NCBI GenBank assembly: GCA_964628385.1
Contig: CAZVOD010000019.1
Span: forward strand, 1-57,440
Direction: 5' to 3'
Source: JANQPA01 sp964628385
Lineage (GTDB): Bacteria; Bacteroidota; Bacteroidia; Chitinophagales; Saprospiraceae
DNA: 57,440 bases
Below the pieces are notes generated by a model. It searched no databases. It worked only from the letters and a program-made list of their open reading frames with translations, and was not told the origin of the DNA. How positions within the stretch are numbered: the first letter of the stretch is position 1; every line of letters begins with the position of its first letter. Below, in pieces: positions 45,388-54,947 of the stretch. The translations under genes and the position numbers were made by a program.

Positions 45388-47346
45388 ATGAATTTTCTCA
45401 ATCAATCATATATGACTGCTCCAACTTTTAACCTAAAAACATGGGTTTTGCTTCTGGCACTGGCTAGCTTTACTTTTAGCTGTATCGATCAGGACTTTGA
45501 TGAACCCCCAGTGCCGGGATTACCGGATATTGACGCCAATACCAGCATTGCCGAGCTGAAAGCCCGGCACACCATCGGTGATGATGATCAAGAAATTACA
45601 GAAGATATTATCATCCGCGGAATTATTGTAGCCGATGATCGTTCCGGCAATTTTTTCAAAAATCTTATCCTTCAGGATGAAACCGGCGGTATTGAACTGA
45701 GATTGAATAGTACTGCTTTATACAACAACTACCCGGTTGGCCGGGAAGTCTTTGTTGCCTGTAAAGGCCTGTATATCGGCGATTTTAATGGCGTTATCCA
45801 GCTTAATGGCAGCCCCGGAGAAGCTATCGAAGAGGTATTGATCCGGGACTTTGTCATTCCAGGCCAGCGGGATCAGACCATCACACCGCAAGTGGTAACG
45901 ATTGATCAACTGACCGAAGAGATGGTCAGTACCCTGGTAACGATTGAGCAGGTGCAGTTTGTAGAAGAATCTGTCAATAAAGATTTTGCCGATGCCGAAA
46001 ATCGGTTTTCCATTAATCATGACCTTGAAGATTGCAACGGCAACAGTATCATTTTGAGATCCAGCGGATTTGCTGACTTTGCCACGGAGCTAACCCCGGA
46101 TGGCAACGGCCGTATTACAGCCATTTACAGTGTTTTCCGCGATGATAAGCAGTTGTTTATCCGCGATTTGTCGGATATCAATTTTGAAGAACCTCGCTGC
46201 GACGGAGGCAGCTCCAATCCGCCCTCCGGCAGTGAAGAATACATCTCTTTGGAAACCCTGCGTACCGATTTTGCCAATGGCAAAAGCACCATTGATGCCA
46301 ATAGAAAAATTAGCGGTATTGTTATTTCTGACTGGCAAAACCAGAATACCACAGGGCTGAATTTGGTCATTCAGGATGCTGGTATCGGTATAGTGGTACG
46401 CTTTGATGAAGCCCATAGTTTTGATTTGGGAAATGATGTAGAAATTATGGTATCTGGTAAGACCATGTCGGAATTCAATGGCTTGCTTCAGGTCGAAGAT
46501 ATTGAGCTGTCTGCAGTAACGGTTTTGGGAACCGACAATGTACCAGAGCCCAAAGAAGTGAGCATACAGGAAATTCTGAATAATGCGGAGGCCTGGGAAT
46601 CCACGGAAGTCAAGATTAGCCAGGTGAGCATCACCGGGGGCAGTGTTTTCTCCGGAGCTTTAACCGTATCCGACAGTACCGGTTCTATGACGATGTTTAC
46701 CAGAACTGCAGCTACTTTTGCCGATACAGCGGTACCTACGGGCACTTTTGACATGACTGCGGTGATCTCTCAATTTAATGATCCGCAGTTGTTTATTAGA
46801 AACCTGGCCGATGTGGGCGATGTGGACTCCAATAACAGTGGCAGCAATAACAATGGCAATACGGCCCTCAACGAAGATTTCAGTGGTTTGACGGATGGCA
46901 CAGACATTAGCCTGGACGGCTGGATGAATATTGCGGTAAAAGGTACGCGATTATGGCGGGCAGAAGAATTTAGCGGCAATACTTTTGCCCAGGCAACGGC
47001 CTTTATGGATACCAATGACGAAATGGAAGCTTGGCTGATCACTCCGCCGATCAACGTAGATTCTGCCAATATTTTGACCTTCCGTTCCGCTCAGGCTTTT
47101 TATGAGCACGATGGACTGAGTGTCTGGATTGCTGAAGATTTTAACGGTTCAGATGTGGGCAGTACCAATTGGACGGAGCTGACCGTTACGCTGGCCAGCA
47201 GCAATCAGGCTAACTACGATTGGGTGTTGTCCAATGAGGTGGATTTATCCGGCTTCTCCGGCGAGGTCCATATCGCTTTCAAATACGAGGGTAACAAAGC
47301 TACTGATACTACTACCTACCGCATTGACGATGTGAAAGTGCAGTAG
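45388..47346 (+). CDS. DUF5689 surface lipoprotein
   Basis: A 652-residue lipoprotein. The lipobox is ALASFTFSC. Two DUF5689 OB-like domains (about residues 55-275: IIRGIIVADDRSGNFFKNLILQDETGGIELRL; and 285-480: SGIVISDWQNQNTTGLNLVIQDAGIG) are followed by an Asn/Ser linker and a choice-of-anchor J-type galactose-binding-like domain (about 500-652: DGTDISLDGWMNIA to FKYEGNKATDTTTYRIDDV). DUF5689 proteins are often encoded beside TonB receptors and EEP nucleases, as here. A role as a surface nucleic-acid or glycan binding partner is inference. Confidence 0.85.
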   Translation: MNFLNQSYMTAPTFNLKTWVLLLALASFTFSCIDQDFDEPPVPGLPDIDANTSIAELKARHTIGDDDQEITEDIIIRGIIVADDRSGNFFKNLILQDETGGIELRLNSTALYNNYPVGREVFVACKGLYIGDFNGVIQLNGSPGEAIEEVLIRDFVIPGQRDQTITPQVVTIDQLTEEMVSTLVTIEQVQFVEESVNKDFADAENRFSINHDLEDCNGNSIILRSSGFADFATELTPDGNGRITAIYSVFRDDKQLFIRDLSDINFEEPRCDGGSSNPPSGSEEYISLETLRTDFANGKSTIDANRKISGIVISDWQNQNTTGLNLVIQDAGIGIVVRFDEAHSFDLGNDVEIMVSGKTMSEFNGLLQVEDIELSAVTVLGTDNVPEPKEVSIQEILNNAEAWESTEVKISQVSITGGSVFSGALTVSDSTGSMTMFTRTAATFADTAVPTGTFDMTAVISQFNDPQLFIRNLADVGDVDSNNSGSNNNGNTALNEDFSGLTDGTDISLDGWMNIAVKGTRLWRAEEFSGNTFAQATAFMDTNDEMEAWLITPPINVDSANILTFRSAQAFYEHDGLSVWIAEDFNGSDVGSTNWTELTVTLASSNQANYDWVLSNEVDLSGFSGEVHIAFKYEGNKATDTTTYRIDDVKVQ

Positions 47347-47884
47347 GAAGTCTCTTCTCGTTGAGCAGATAGATTTCTTTAAAAAAGTTTGTCTGCTCTT
47401 TGGGCTGAAGGCGAGCGCTTCTTGTGTTTTTCTGTCAGAATTCGTATTTTGAAATATTGATTCACGGGGCCTGTCATAAAATGTGTGACGACTGGCAAGC
47501 TGCCCCGTTGGAGTCAGAATGATAAGTAAAAAACTGTTTGGTAAAATAAGATGGTCGCTTACGATTATCTTTCTAATAATACTCTTAACTTTGTGTGATG
47601 TTAGATTTAATGAATGTCTGCTAGCAGCAGGCATTTTTTTATGCCTCCGTTGATGGGCCCTTGAGAATATTTATCCTATTTTAAGGCCTGCGGAATAAGT
47701 TTATAATCATATTTTAGCTAACTTTCTGTGAATCATTAAAACTCCTATCTAACCCAAGTTGCAGTGTTCGAAACGGAATAATTGATGGCCTAAAAGCTAT
47801 TATCAATACTAAATCAATCAAAATCAATCCATTCGACAGTCTTTTAGCAGATATTGCAGCTTGCATTAAAAATAAATGCAGTGT
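47347..47884. other. Intergenic region, no gene recognised
   Basis: About 540 bases before trmN6. Short frames on both strands have no gene-like pattern. Sequence is moderately AT-rich, with no convincing promoter, repeat or RNA. Confidence 0.5.
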
Positions 47885-48607
47885 ATGGAAAAGAGCATAA
47901 AACCATTTCAATTTAAACAATTTAAAATTTATCAGGATAAATGTACCATGAAAGTGGGTACCGATGGTGTGTTATTGGGCGCGTGGGTAGACGTAGAGCA
48001 TGCGCAAAAAATTCTGGATGTGGGAACCGGCAGTGGCGTAGTAGCCATTATGTTAGGTCAGCGGGCTGTAACTGCCGAGATCCACGCTGTGGAAATTGAT
48101 GAGCAGGCAGCCGGGCAAGCCAGAGAAAATATGGAGCGGGCCCCCTGGAAAGATCGCCTGCAGGTATTCAACGAGTCCATCCAGGACTATGCCAGGACCA
48201 GTCCCCATGAGTATGATCTTATCGTGAGTAATCCGCCGTTCTTCTCCGGTGGCACCTTTTCGCATAATCAGGATCGCAACAGCGTGCGCCATACCGTTAA
48301 AATGCCACACGGCGACTTACTTTCTGCCGTTCGTCGATTGCTGGCTCCCAACGGGAGGTTCTGTGTTATCCTGCCGTATATCGAAGGATTACGCTTTATT
48401 GAATTGGCTAGTTCTTATAACTTTTATTGCACCAAAATAACCAATGTCAAGCCCACGGCCGAAAAGCCGGTGGAACGCCTGCTGCTCCAGTTTGAATGTG
48501 GACAAAGGCCTCAGGAAGAAAACGAACTTATCATCCAGCAGGAAGGTCGCAATGACTGGACGGATGCTTACATGGCATTGACCGGTGCATTTTACCTGAA
48601 AATGTAG
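47885..48607 (+). CDS. trmN6: tRNA1(Val) (adenine37-N6)-methyltransferase
   Basis: A 240-residue SAM-dependent enzyme that methylates N6 of A37 in a valine tRNA. The ATG at 47885 gives a standard start (EKSIKPFQFKQFKIYQD), though one at 47876 is possible. SAM motif I is LDVGTGSGVVAIML, preceded by MKVGTDGVLLGAW, and the catalytic motif is DLIVSNPPFF, characteristic of N6-adenine methylases of the YfiC group. Two hairpins follow the stop, one of them a strong terminator. Confidence 0.92.
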   Translation: MEKSIKPFQFKQFKIYQDKCTMKVGTDGVLLGAWVDVEHAQKILDVGTGSGVVAIMLGQRAVTAEIHAVEIDEQAAGQARENMERAPWKDRLQVFNESIQDYARTSPHEYDLIVSNPPFFSGGTFSHNQDRNSVRHTVKMPHGDLLSAVRRLLAPNGRFCVILPYIEGLRFIELASSYNFYCTKITNVKPTAEKPVERLLLQFECGQRPQEENELIIQQEGRNDWTDAYMALTGAFYLKM

Positions 48608-48626
48608 TTTCAGACTCATCACTCAC

Positions 48627-48654
48627 AAGGCCGGGATTTTCCACCCGGGCCTTT
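48627..48654 (+). terminator. Hairpin after trmN6
   Basis: AAGGCC plus GGG (48627-48635) pairs with CCC plus GGCCTT (48644-48653) with one bulged base, followed by T and C. It starts about 20 bases after the stop. Confidence 0.55.
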
Positions 48655-48660
48655 CAAACG

Positions 48661-48722
48661 GGAGATCAGAAATTGGAAAAGCCATATCGGGGCTTTCCTT
48701 TCTCTGATCTCCGTTATTTTTC
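48661..48722 (+). terminator. Strong intrinsic terminator
   Basis: An outer 10-bp stem, GGAGATCAGA (48661-48670) and TCTGATCTCC (48703-48712), with an inner stem GGAAAAGCC (48675-48683) and GGCTTTCC (48691-48698). GTTATTTTTCT follows. It marks the end of the trmN6 transcript. Confidence 0.75.
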
Positions 48723-48738
48723 TCCTAACAAGGTAATT

Positions 48739-48960
48739 CTATTGATTCGATGATTTTCCGATGATTTCCAGGGCGAGGTCGAGAATTTCGGTATTTTAAT
48801 CTAGGTTGATCACGCCGCCTTCCGGGCCGGGCTGTAGATGATGGCCGGGCGCGGAGCCATCCGGTTTGCGGGCGCCAAAATAATTGCGGACGGTTTGCTC
48901 TTTAAGGTTTAGGGTGTCGGTAATCCGGGAAATAGAACCCGATGGTAAAGAGTGCTTAAT
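48739..48960 (-). pseudogene. Decayed HTH regulator-like gene
   Basis: On the minus strand an open frame reads EIKHSLPSGSISRITDTLNL and goes on with KEQTVRNYFGARKPDG to GGVINLD, then a TAA (48798-48796), and continues in the same frame as NTEILDLALEIIG to a TAG (48741-48739). The first part has the pattern of a helix-turn-helix (SISRITDTLNLKEQTVRNYF) and is GC-richer than its surroundings. There is a stop (TGA) just before the fragment, so no good start is seen. It looks like a broken copy of a small Bacteroidota DNA-binding protein. Confidence 0.45.
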
Positions 48961-49389
48961 TTCTCATTCCTTAACTGATTGAAAGTCATATGCATAAATG
49001 CAAAATTTTGATGATGAAGTGAATAAGCGTAAACAGGCCTCTCGCGAAACCTAATTCTACAACGATTCTAACAATACAAATACGTTATCAAAAAAAAAAC
49101 TAAATTGGCTTGAGCTGTCTCAGTGGGAGGGAGCCATCGGACTCCCTAATTATGATCGGTATTTTATTTTAAAATTTATATTATTTAAAGAATATAAAAA
49201 ATAGAAAACCATATTTTTTGAGGTATAATTTGGATAAAATAGGAAGGAAGGGGAAGGTACTACTGGCATGTAACTGTGCAATAAAAGTTATAAGCTTAAC
49301 CAATACTCAACTCCAGATGATATAAAATACTCAGTAATAGGTATTGTGTAATAATTTGTTTTAATAGCAGTGAAAATTTCAAAGTAGAA
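48961..49389. other. AT-rich spacer before the CRISPR operon
   Basis: About 430 bases, very AT-rich, without a convincing gene. It includes a run of nine A (about 49091-49099) and a short hairpin AGGGAG/CTCCCT (49128-49147). No repeated units were found, so it holds no CRISPR array. Composition changes near its left end, from GC-richer host-like DNA. Confidence 0.5.
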
Positions 49390-49421
49390 TTTGGATTGTA
49401 CCACAGATTAACCTATGTTTG
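49390..49421 (+). promoter_or_regulatory. Probable promoter of the csm operon
   Basis: TTTG (49390-49393), a 20-base spacer and a perfect -7 box TATGTTTG (49414-49421) match the Bacteroidota promoter pattern. It lies about 90 bases before cas10. No other box of this quality was seen in the spacer. Confidence 0.55.
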
Positions 49422-49510
49422 ATTTGCTACTAGTCCATTTTGCCAAAAAATAAGTAAGCCCGGTTATATCTACTCGCGTGCTTACCTTAGATTGTATTGA
49501 ATAATTTTTA

Positions 49511-51244
49511 ATGAAATCCAAAATGACGGAAGCCCAACGCTATTTTATCAAAGGTGATATTTCAGGAATTCAAGAATTCATTTTCAATGTAAAATCGGAA
49601 AAAGCAGCAAGAGTGTTAAAGGCCAGATCTATTTATATACAGGTACTTGCGGATGTGGCGGAGCGATTTTTAATGGAAAAGTTTAGTAAAAAGTCTTACG
49701 AGACTTTTTTTAATGGTGGAGGAAGTTTTTATGGTTATTTGAAAGATCACAGACCCATTGAAGAAGTTAAAAAAGAGATTTTGGAGATTTCTGGTAAAAT
49801 TAATTCAACCATTGCTAATGAGGATTTATACATGGCTATTAGTGTATCGGATGCAGGAAATTCTTTTAAGCAATATTGGAATGATATTAACCAAATCTCA
49901 TCTGTAGATAAGGCACTAAAATATTCCGGAAGTATAGAATCTTTCCATGCATACTCTTTTAAAAATACATCTGAAGACTGGAAAGAATTTGCTCAGCAAA
50001 GCCCCAAAAGTGAAGGTGCGAAATTAATAGATAACCTAAACTCTGAGCGTTTGGAGTTTGAGGTATATAGAAATGGTATAAATCATTTGGGGTCAAAACT
50101 AAAATTGGGGAAGACAGAACCTAAAGCAGACTATTTCAAAAAGAAGATTTACAATGTACTCCCAACTTGGTCAAAGGAACTACGCGAAAATTACAGACAT
50201 AAAATCGATGAGGTGCTTCAGGAGCGGCGAGAATCCATTTTGGGAGATAATAAAAGAGAACAAATAAGGACGGGATTTGTGATCGATTATCAATTTCTCG
50301 CTCATTTTTCGGGAGAGCGGACCGGAACAGAAAAGCTGGGGATTCTAAAGTTGGATGTCGATAACTTAGGGTTGTTGTTTGAGAATATTGAAAAAGAAGC
50401 AATAGCGTCAAAGCTTTCGGAAGAATTGGATAAGTTCTTTGGGGTAAAACTGAATGAACTACTAGGCAATCAGATTAACTATAACTACGATGAAGAGGAG
50501 CTTAGAAAAGTTCCAGATAAGTTTGGCGACAATATTTATACTGTATTTGCAGGAGGTGATGATTGCTTTTTTGTAGGAGGCTGGGATGCAATATTTGAGT
50601 GGAGTATTTTAATTAATAAAGAATTTACAAAGCTTTCTCAAAAGCTCCATTCTGATTTTACACAAAAATTGACCGTATCAGCTGGGCTTGTAGTGGTCGA
50701 CCCAAAGTATCCTGTAGTCAGATTCGCTGAATTGGCAGAAGATGCCATCGATCAGGCCAAATCTTTTAAATATGTAGGTGAACAGATACCTGAAAAAAAT
50801 AAAGTATCTATTTTCAATCAGGTATTAACATGGAAAGAATTCGAGCAGGCTCAAAAGCAAGCATATAATTTAAAAAAGGCAATTGAACAGAACAGGCATG
50901 GGGAAAAAGGCAGGGAAATCAGGAGTCTGCTGAGAAAACTGCAGGATAACTCTTCTGCTTTTCAATTCGACTATGAAAGGGCTGAATCTGGAAATGTTGA
51001 GTTTCCAAGTGTTTGGAAGCTATTTTATGCAAGTAGATCTTATTTCAGAGGAAGGAACAATAATCCTGATCTTTTAATGGAAGAAGATCATGAAAGTCGG
51101 CTCTCGGCTGGAAATGCAGTAAGCGGGCTGATTAACGCTTATTATGCTTCACTTATCAATGTATTTGCAGGTAAGCGAGGTAACCCCATGAAGTTCCCAG
51201 TTATAGCCAGATGGGCAGAGTTTTTAACTAGAAAACCTAAATGA
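49511..51244 (+). CDS. cas10: Type III-A Cas10 (Csm1), HD-less
   Basis: A 577-residue Cas10. It begins almost directly with the first palm domain (KGDISGIQEFIFNVKSEKAA, residues about 14-33), so the N-terminal HD nuclease domain found in typical Csm1 (about 750-850 residues) is absent. The second palm (from about 265) includes LGILKLDVDNLGLLF and the cyclase motif GGDD at residues 348-351 (FAGGDDCFFVGG), which is intact. The C-terminal D4-like helical domain follows. A complete GGDD predicts synthesis of a nucleotide messenger on target RNA binding, while target-DNA cutting by HD is not possible. One base separates it from csm2. Confidence 0.95.
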   Translation: MKSKMTEAQRYFIKGDISGIQEFIFNVKSEKAARVLKARSIYIQVLADVAERFLMEKFSKKSYETFFNGGGSFYGYLKDHRPIEEVKKEILEISGKINSTIANEDLYMAISVSDAGNSFKQYWNDINQISSVDKALKYSGSIESFHAYSFKNTSEDWKEFAQQSPKSEGAKLIDNLNSERLEFEVYRNGINHLGSKLKLGKTEPKADYFKKKIYNVLPTWSKELRENYRHKIDEVLQERRESILGDNKREQIRTGFVIDYQFLAHFSGERTGTEKLGILKLDVDNLGLLFENIEKEAIASKLSEELDKFFGVKLNELLGNQINYNYDEEELRKVPDKFGDNIYTVFAGGDDCFFVGGWDAIFEWSILINKEFTKLSQKLHSDFTQKLTVSAGLVVVDPKYPVVRFAELAEDAIDQAKSFKYVGEQIPEKNKVSIFNQVLTWKEFEQAQKQAYNLKKAIEQNRHGEKGREIRSLLRKLQDNSSAFQFDYERAESGNVEFPSVWKLFYASRSYFRGRNNNPDLLMEEDHESRLSAGNAVSGLINAYYASLINVFAGKRGNPMKFPVIARWAEFLTRKPK

Positions 51245-51245
51245 T

Positions 51246-51665
51246 ATGATAATAACTTATAAAAAATCAAAAGACTGGAAAGAAGAAAGGTCACCTTCTT
51301 CTATTTTTGAAGGTGAATATGAAAATGTTTTTCTAGGGATGTCTCAAGAGGTATCTCACGAGACAATAAACGCTATTCATGATTTTGTTTTAGATAGAAA
51401 AAAGGATTTCTCCGGTAGCCAGCTTCGTAAGCTTTATAATCAAGTAAAAAAGGCAAATTTTAAAGAAGCACCAATGCTAAGAGTAAAATTAGCATATATG
51501 CGAGGTCGGTCCGATAAAAATGGAATGAAAGAACTTTTAAAAATTGTAGATGCACTTCTAAAGAAAATAGACAGAGATACTGGCGAAAATAACTTCAATG
51601 GTATCAAAGCTCTTTTAGAAGCTGTAGTTTCTTTTCACGCATTACATGGTAATGTAAACTCCTAA
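51246..51665 (+). CDS. csm2: Csm2, small subunit of the type III-A complex
   Basis: A 139-residue small, helical subunit that forms the inner filament of the interference complex. SGSQLRKLYNQVKKAN and the block MLRVKLAYMRGRSDKNGM are characteristic of Csm2. It starts one base after the cas10 stop and ends 11 bases before csm3, so it belongs to the same operon. The sequence is AT-rich like its neighbours. Confidence 0.9.
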   Translation: MIITYKKSKDWKEERSPSSIFEGEYENVFLGMSQEVSHETINAIHDFVLDRKKDFSGSQLRKLYNQVKKANFKEAPMLRVKLAYMRGRSDKNGMKELLKIVDALLKKIDRDTGENNFNGIKALLEAVVSFHALHGNVNS

Positions 51666-51676
51666 AAAATATTAGC

Positions 51677-52519
51677 ATGCAACTTAAAGGTAAAATAATT
51701 ATATCAGGTCTTATCACCACAAAAACAGGTTTACACATTGGCGGATCGAAGTCTGATCTTGATATAGGCGGGTTGGATAATAGTGTAGTGAAAAATGGAG
51801 ATGGTAAGCCTTTCATACCTGGGAGTTCTCTGAAGGGTAAGCTAAGGTCTCTTTTGGCAAAAAAGGAAGGTTCTCTGGCTTTTACCCGAAACGATAGAGA
51901 GTATAAAAGGGATCTGAAGGACGGGAAAAAGTATAATACTGATGATAGAACTTATATAGCACCAATTTTCGGTATTCCTGCTAGTAATAATATGCCTCAA
52001 TCATACACCAGATTATTCGTAAGAGATGCCAGCCTAATCGAGAGGTCAATAGAGGATATCTGTCATGGAACTTATGATATGGAATTTGATTACTCTGATG
52101 TAAAATGGGAAAATGTAATTGATAGAAAAACGGGAGCTGCCAAAGGTGGAGGGCTCCGGCAGATGGAGAGAGTTCCAGCAGGGGCTGAATTTAAATCTGA
52201 AATCGTCTACGATATTTATGATGACGCAGTACAAGTTCCTGATGATTCTTTAAAAGGCTTAAAAACCCATCTTAAAGCTATAGCAGATTCTTTGCAATTA
52301 CTTGAAGATGATTATATAGGTGGTCAGGGGTCTCGAGGATATGGTAAAGTGAAGTTTGCAATAGGTTCAGATGATATTGTATTAAAGCTGTTTTTAGAGG
52401 AAGGATATAATGAAGTCAAGATGGAACCAACTGAGGACCTGAATAAAGAGATCTTTAAATCTTTTAAAGAATTTGAAGCTAGAATGCTCTCCTTATTTTC
52501 AGAAGAAGTTGAAAAGTAA
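51677..52519 (+). CDS. csm3: Csm3, Cas7-type backbone and target RNA nuclease
   Basis: A 280-residue Cas7-family RAMP protein. The start KGKIIISGLITTKTGLHIGG, then IGGLDNSVV and PFIPGSSLKGKLRSLL is the Csm3 signature. Asp34 in GGLDN aligns with the Asp (Asp32 in S. epidermidis Csm3) that cuts target RNA every six bases. A Gly-rich loop (GGQGSRGYGKVKF, near residue 218) follows the family pattern. Length is normal or slightly long. It starts 11 bases after csm2 and ends 6 bases before csm4. Confidence 0.94.
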   Translation: MQLKGKIIISGLITTKTGLHIGGSKSDLDIGGLDNSVVKNGDGKPFIPGSSLKGKLRSLLAKKEGSLAFTRNDREYKRDLKDGKKYNTDDRTYIAPIFGIPASNNMPQSYTRLFVRDASLIERSIEDICHGTYDMEFDYSDVKWENVIDRKTGAAKGGGLRQMERVPAGAEFKSEIVYDIYDDAVQVPDDSLKGLKTHLKAIADSLQLLEDDYIGGQGSRGYGKVKFAIGSDDIVLKLFLEEGYNEVKMEPTEDLNKEIFKSFKEFEARMLSLFSEEVEK

Positions 52520-52525
52520 AAAACC

Positions 52526-53581
52526 ATGAAAGCATTGATTTTAAAATGCCCAAAGGCAGCTAAATTTCGGTTTGGGAAGGCTGGTCTTGACGTCAATTCG
52601 TCATTAAGTACAACGGATACTTTGCCACATTCCGATACCCTGTTTTCTGCACTGGTAAACACAGCATTTAGAGTAGGCGGTAAAACGAGAGCAAATAGGT
52701 TGGTTGACTTTTTCAAGAATGATGAACTGACTATTTCATCTGCTTCTTTTTGTATTGAGCTTAAAGACAAAATAATATTTTTACTTCCTAAACCGGTCTC
52801 CTTTGATTTATTTGATGTTCCTGCAGAAAAACGTAAAAAGTACAGGAAAGTCAAATTTATTTCTAAAGCTGCATGGGAAAAAGGTCTATCACCTGAAAGT
52901 TGGGATAACATTAATTTTTGGACTAGTAAAGTAATTGTTACTGCAGAAGAAAGAGCGTTTCTTCCTGACATTGACAAACTTTATGAGGAAATTACAAGGC
53001 CAAGAGTAACTGACCAGGTCAGAAGACCTGAAAACAACTTGTATTTTCAAACCGAATTACACTTCAGGCAATTTGACCAAATAAACATTCACTATTTCTA
53101 TTTATACGAAACTCATTCTGAATCAGTTGAAAAAGAATTCATTGCCTACAATGAACTGCTTTCTGATACGGGCTTAGGAGGGCGTATCTCTCTTGGCTGC
53201 GGAAGGTTACTTCCATTCGATTCTAATAAAAATATCCTTGATTTCGCCATCGACTGCGAAAACCCATCTGCTAAATATAAAGCCTCTTTATCCCTAATTA
53301 ATCCAAAGGATAAAACGGAATTGTCAGCGCTCAAATTTTATGACCTCATCACCAGAGGCGGTAGAAGAGTGGCAGGGGGAGAAGAAGATATAGCAAATAC
53401 AGCTACTACAAATATTTTAAAAAGGATCAAAATGCTCAGGGAAGGCGCTGTAACTACCGATGTAAAAGGAAGAGTAGTAGACATATCTCCTGAGAATTCA
53501 ATTGAAAAATTTTTGAGGTACGGCAAGGCATTTAATATATCTATCAACCAAAATTTTATCCCTGATGAGTACCAAAGTTAA
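52526..53581 (+). CDS. csm4: Csm4, Cas5-type subunit
   Basis: A 351-residue RAMP protein. FRFGKAGLDVNSSLSTTDTL with PHSDTLFSALVNTAF is the Csm4 N-terminal pattern, and LGGRISLGCGRLLPFD (near residue 215) is the Gly-rich loop of the family. Csm4 holds the 5' handle of the crRNA and binds Cas10. It overlaps the csm5 start by 17 bases, which points to coupled translation. Confidence 0.92.
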   Translation: MKALILKCPKAAKFRFGKAGLDVNSSLSTTDTLPHSDTLFSALVNTAFRVGGKTRANRLVDFFKNDELTISSASFCIELKDKIIFLLPKPVSFDLFDVPAEKRKKYRKVKFISKAAWEKGLSPESWDNINFWTSKVIVTAEERAFLPDIDKLYEEITRPRVTDQVRRPENNLYFQTELHFRQFDQINIHYFYLYETHSESVEKEFIAYNELLSDTGLGGRISLGCGRLLPFDSNKNILDFAIDCENPSAKYKASLSLINPKDKTELSALKFYDLITRGGRRVAGGEEDIANTATTNILKRIKMLREGAVTTDVKGRVVDISPENSIEKFLRYGKAFNISINQNFIPDEYQS

Positions 53582-54947
53582 TCCTATCGGTAAAAGTAGT
53601 AAAAATTTTATCTATAAAATTAGCCTTACACCCGAGTCTCCAATCTCTATTGGCAACGGAAAGTCAATATCTCCGTTGTCGGATTATTATTTTGATGCAA
53701 ATAAAAATAAATTGTACTTAATCAATAGGGCTAATTTTGAGGCGCTTCTTTTAAATAACCCTGAAATTATTGAAGACTTTATTCTTAAGGTTCAAAATAC
53801 GACTGAGCGGAAAAATGAATTCTTACTAAGGTTCCTGATGGATAAATTGGAAGTCTCTGAAGAACAAGTTTTAAGTGACTATTTTTATCCTAATGCATTC
53901 AAGGCTATTGGCATCGAAAAATCTACTGAAATATCTTCAATTGTAAAAAATGGCAATCAACCTTACATACCCGGGTCTTCTATAAAGGGAGCTATAAAAA
54001 CAGCAATGCTATTCTCTTGGTTGGAAGCATTTAAAATGGAGCAGCTTACCAACATTTTAAAGAGTAGCCATAAAATATATCAAAAGCATATTAAGGACAT
54101 TGTGGATAAAGATCAAATTTTGAAGAAAAATACGCTTAGCAAAGCTGAAGAAAAGAAACTGGAAGGAATCCAAAAGAAAATAAATGACTCTTTCAAGAGG
54201 GTTAAATATGAGCTAAATGACCTATTGGATGAGTTTCTTGAATACGGTGATGTAGTAAGAAGAAATAGGAAAAGAGAAGAAAAACGTATGGTATTCAATA
54301 AACTACAACTCTCGGATGTGGAACTACTGAACCTTGAAGACATTGAATTTCAGCTTATACAACGATATCATCTAAAGACTGGAAATCTTGATATTCCAAT
54401 TTGTCGTGAGGTGATTTCGAAAGATGCTAGCTCTTCAAGTTTTGAACTGCGAGTTGAAAATACTTTCATGAATAGACGACCTTTCAATTGGAAGCAAAAC
54501 GATAGATTGGGAGAAATTTTCAAATGCATCAATCGATTTTCAAGAGCTGTCGCTAGTTATGAGGTTGCTATGCTGGAAAATGAATCAAGGTCAAAAAAGC
54601 TATTAGCTGAATCCTCAACTTCTGCACTATATAAAAGATACCTTGAATTTATCAATGGGATTTTCAATAAATGCAACCCTGAAGAAACAAACCAATCTTA
54701 CATAAACATTGGTTTTGGAAAAAGCTATTATGCCAATTCGATTGGAATTCTACTATTTGATATTGCGGAATCAGATGAGTTTTATAGTGAATATCCTAAT
54801 GATAATCTATTCATGGAATTTATTTCATTAGCTGAAATGGGAGCACCTGATCAGGAAGAATTCCCCATAACAAAAGCCTTGAATCCTCATGGACTTCCCT
54901 TGGGCTGGGTAAAGCTAGAACTTCAAAATGATAATGAAGATGACTAA
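53565..54947 (+). CDS. csm5: Csm5, Cas7-like cap subunit
   Basis: A 460-residue RAMP protein that caps the 3' end of the crRNA. KISLTPESPISIGNGKSISPLSDYY, then QPYIPGSSIKGAIKTAMLFSW (about residues 128-148) are the conserved blocks. A Lys-rich helical middle (about 170-240) is an insertion. The C-terminus (NIGFGKSYYANSIGILLF) carries the expected Gly-rich loop. Its end overlaps the start of the next gene by 8-20 bases, so the accessory genes are part of the operon. Confidence 0.92.
   Translation: MSTKVNPIGKSSKNFIYKISLTPESPISIGNGKSISPLSDYYFDANKNKLYLINRANFEALLLNNPEIIEDFILKVQNTTERKNEFLLRFLMDKLEVSEEQVLSDYFYPNAFKAIGIEKSTEISSIVKNGNQPYIPGSSIKGAIKTAMLFSWLEAFKMEQLTNILKSSHKIYQKHIKDIVDKDQILKKNTLSKAEEKKLEGIQKKINDSFKRVKYELNDLLDEFLEYGDVVRRNRKREEKRMVFNKLQLSDVELLNLEDIEFQLIQRYHLKTGNLDIPICREVISKDASSSSFELRVENTFMNRRPFNWKQNDRLGEIFKCINRFSRAVASYEVAMLENESRSKKLLAESSTSALYKRYLEFINGIFNKCNPEETNQSYINIGFGKSYYANSIGILLFDIAESDEFYSEYPNDNLFMEFISLAEMGAPDQEEFPITKALNPHGLPLGWVKLELQNDNEDD

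Noticed and set aside
47245..47634. A 129-residue minus-strand frame near the DUF5689 gene end
   Set aside because: It overlaps the 3' end of a clear coding sequence and has no family pattern or signal; it is a chance frame.
48961..49510. A CRISPR array before cas10
   Set aside because: The region is AT-rich with simple runs but no regularly spaced repeat of CRISPR size on either strand.
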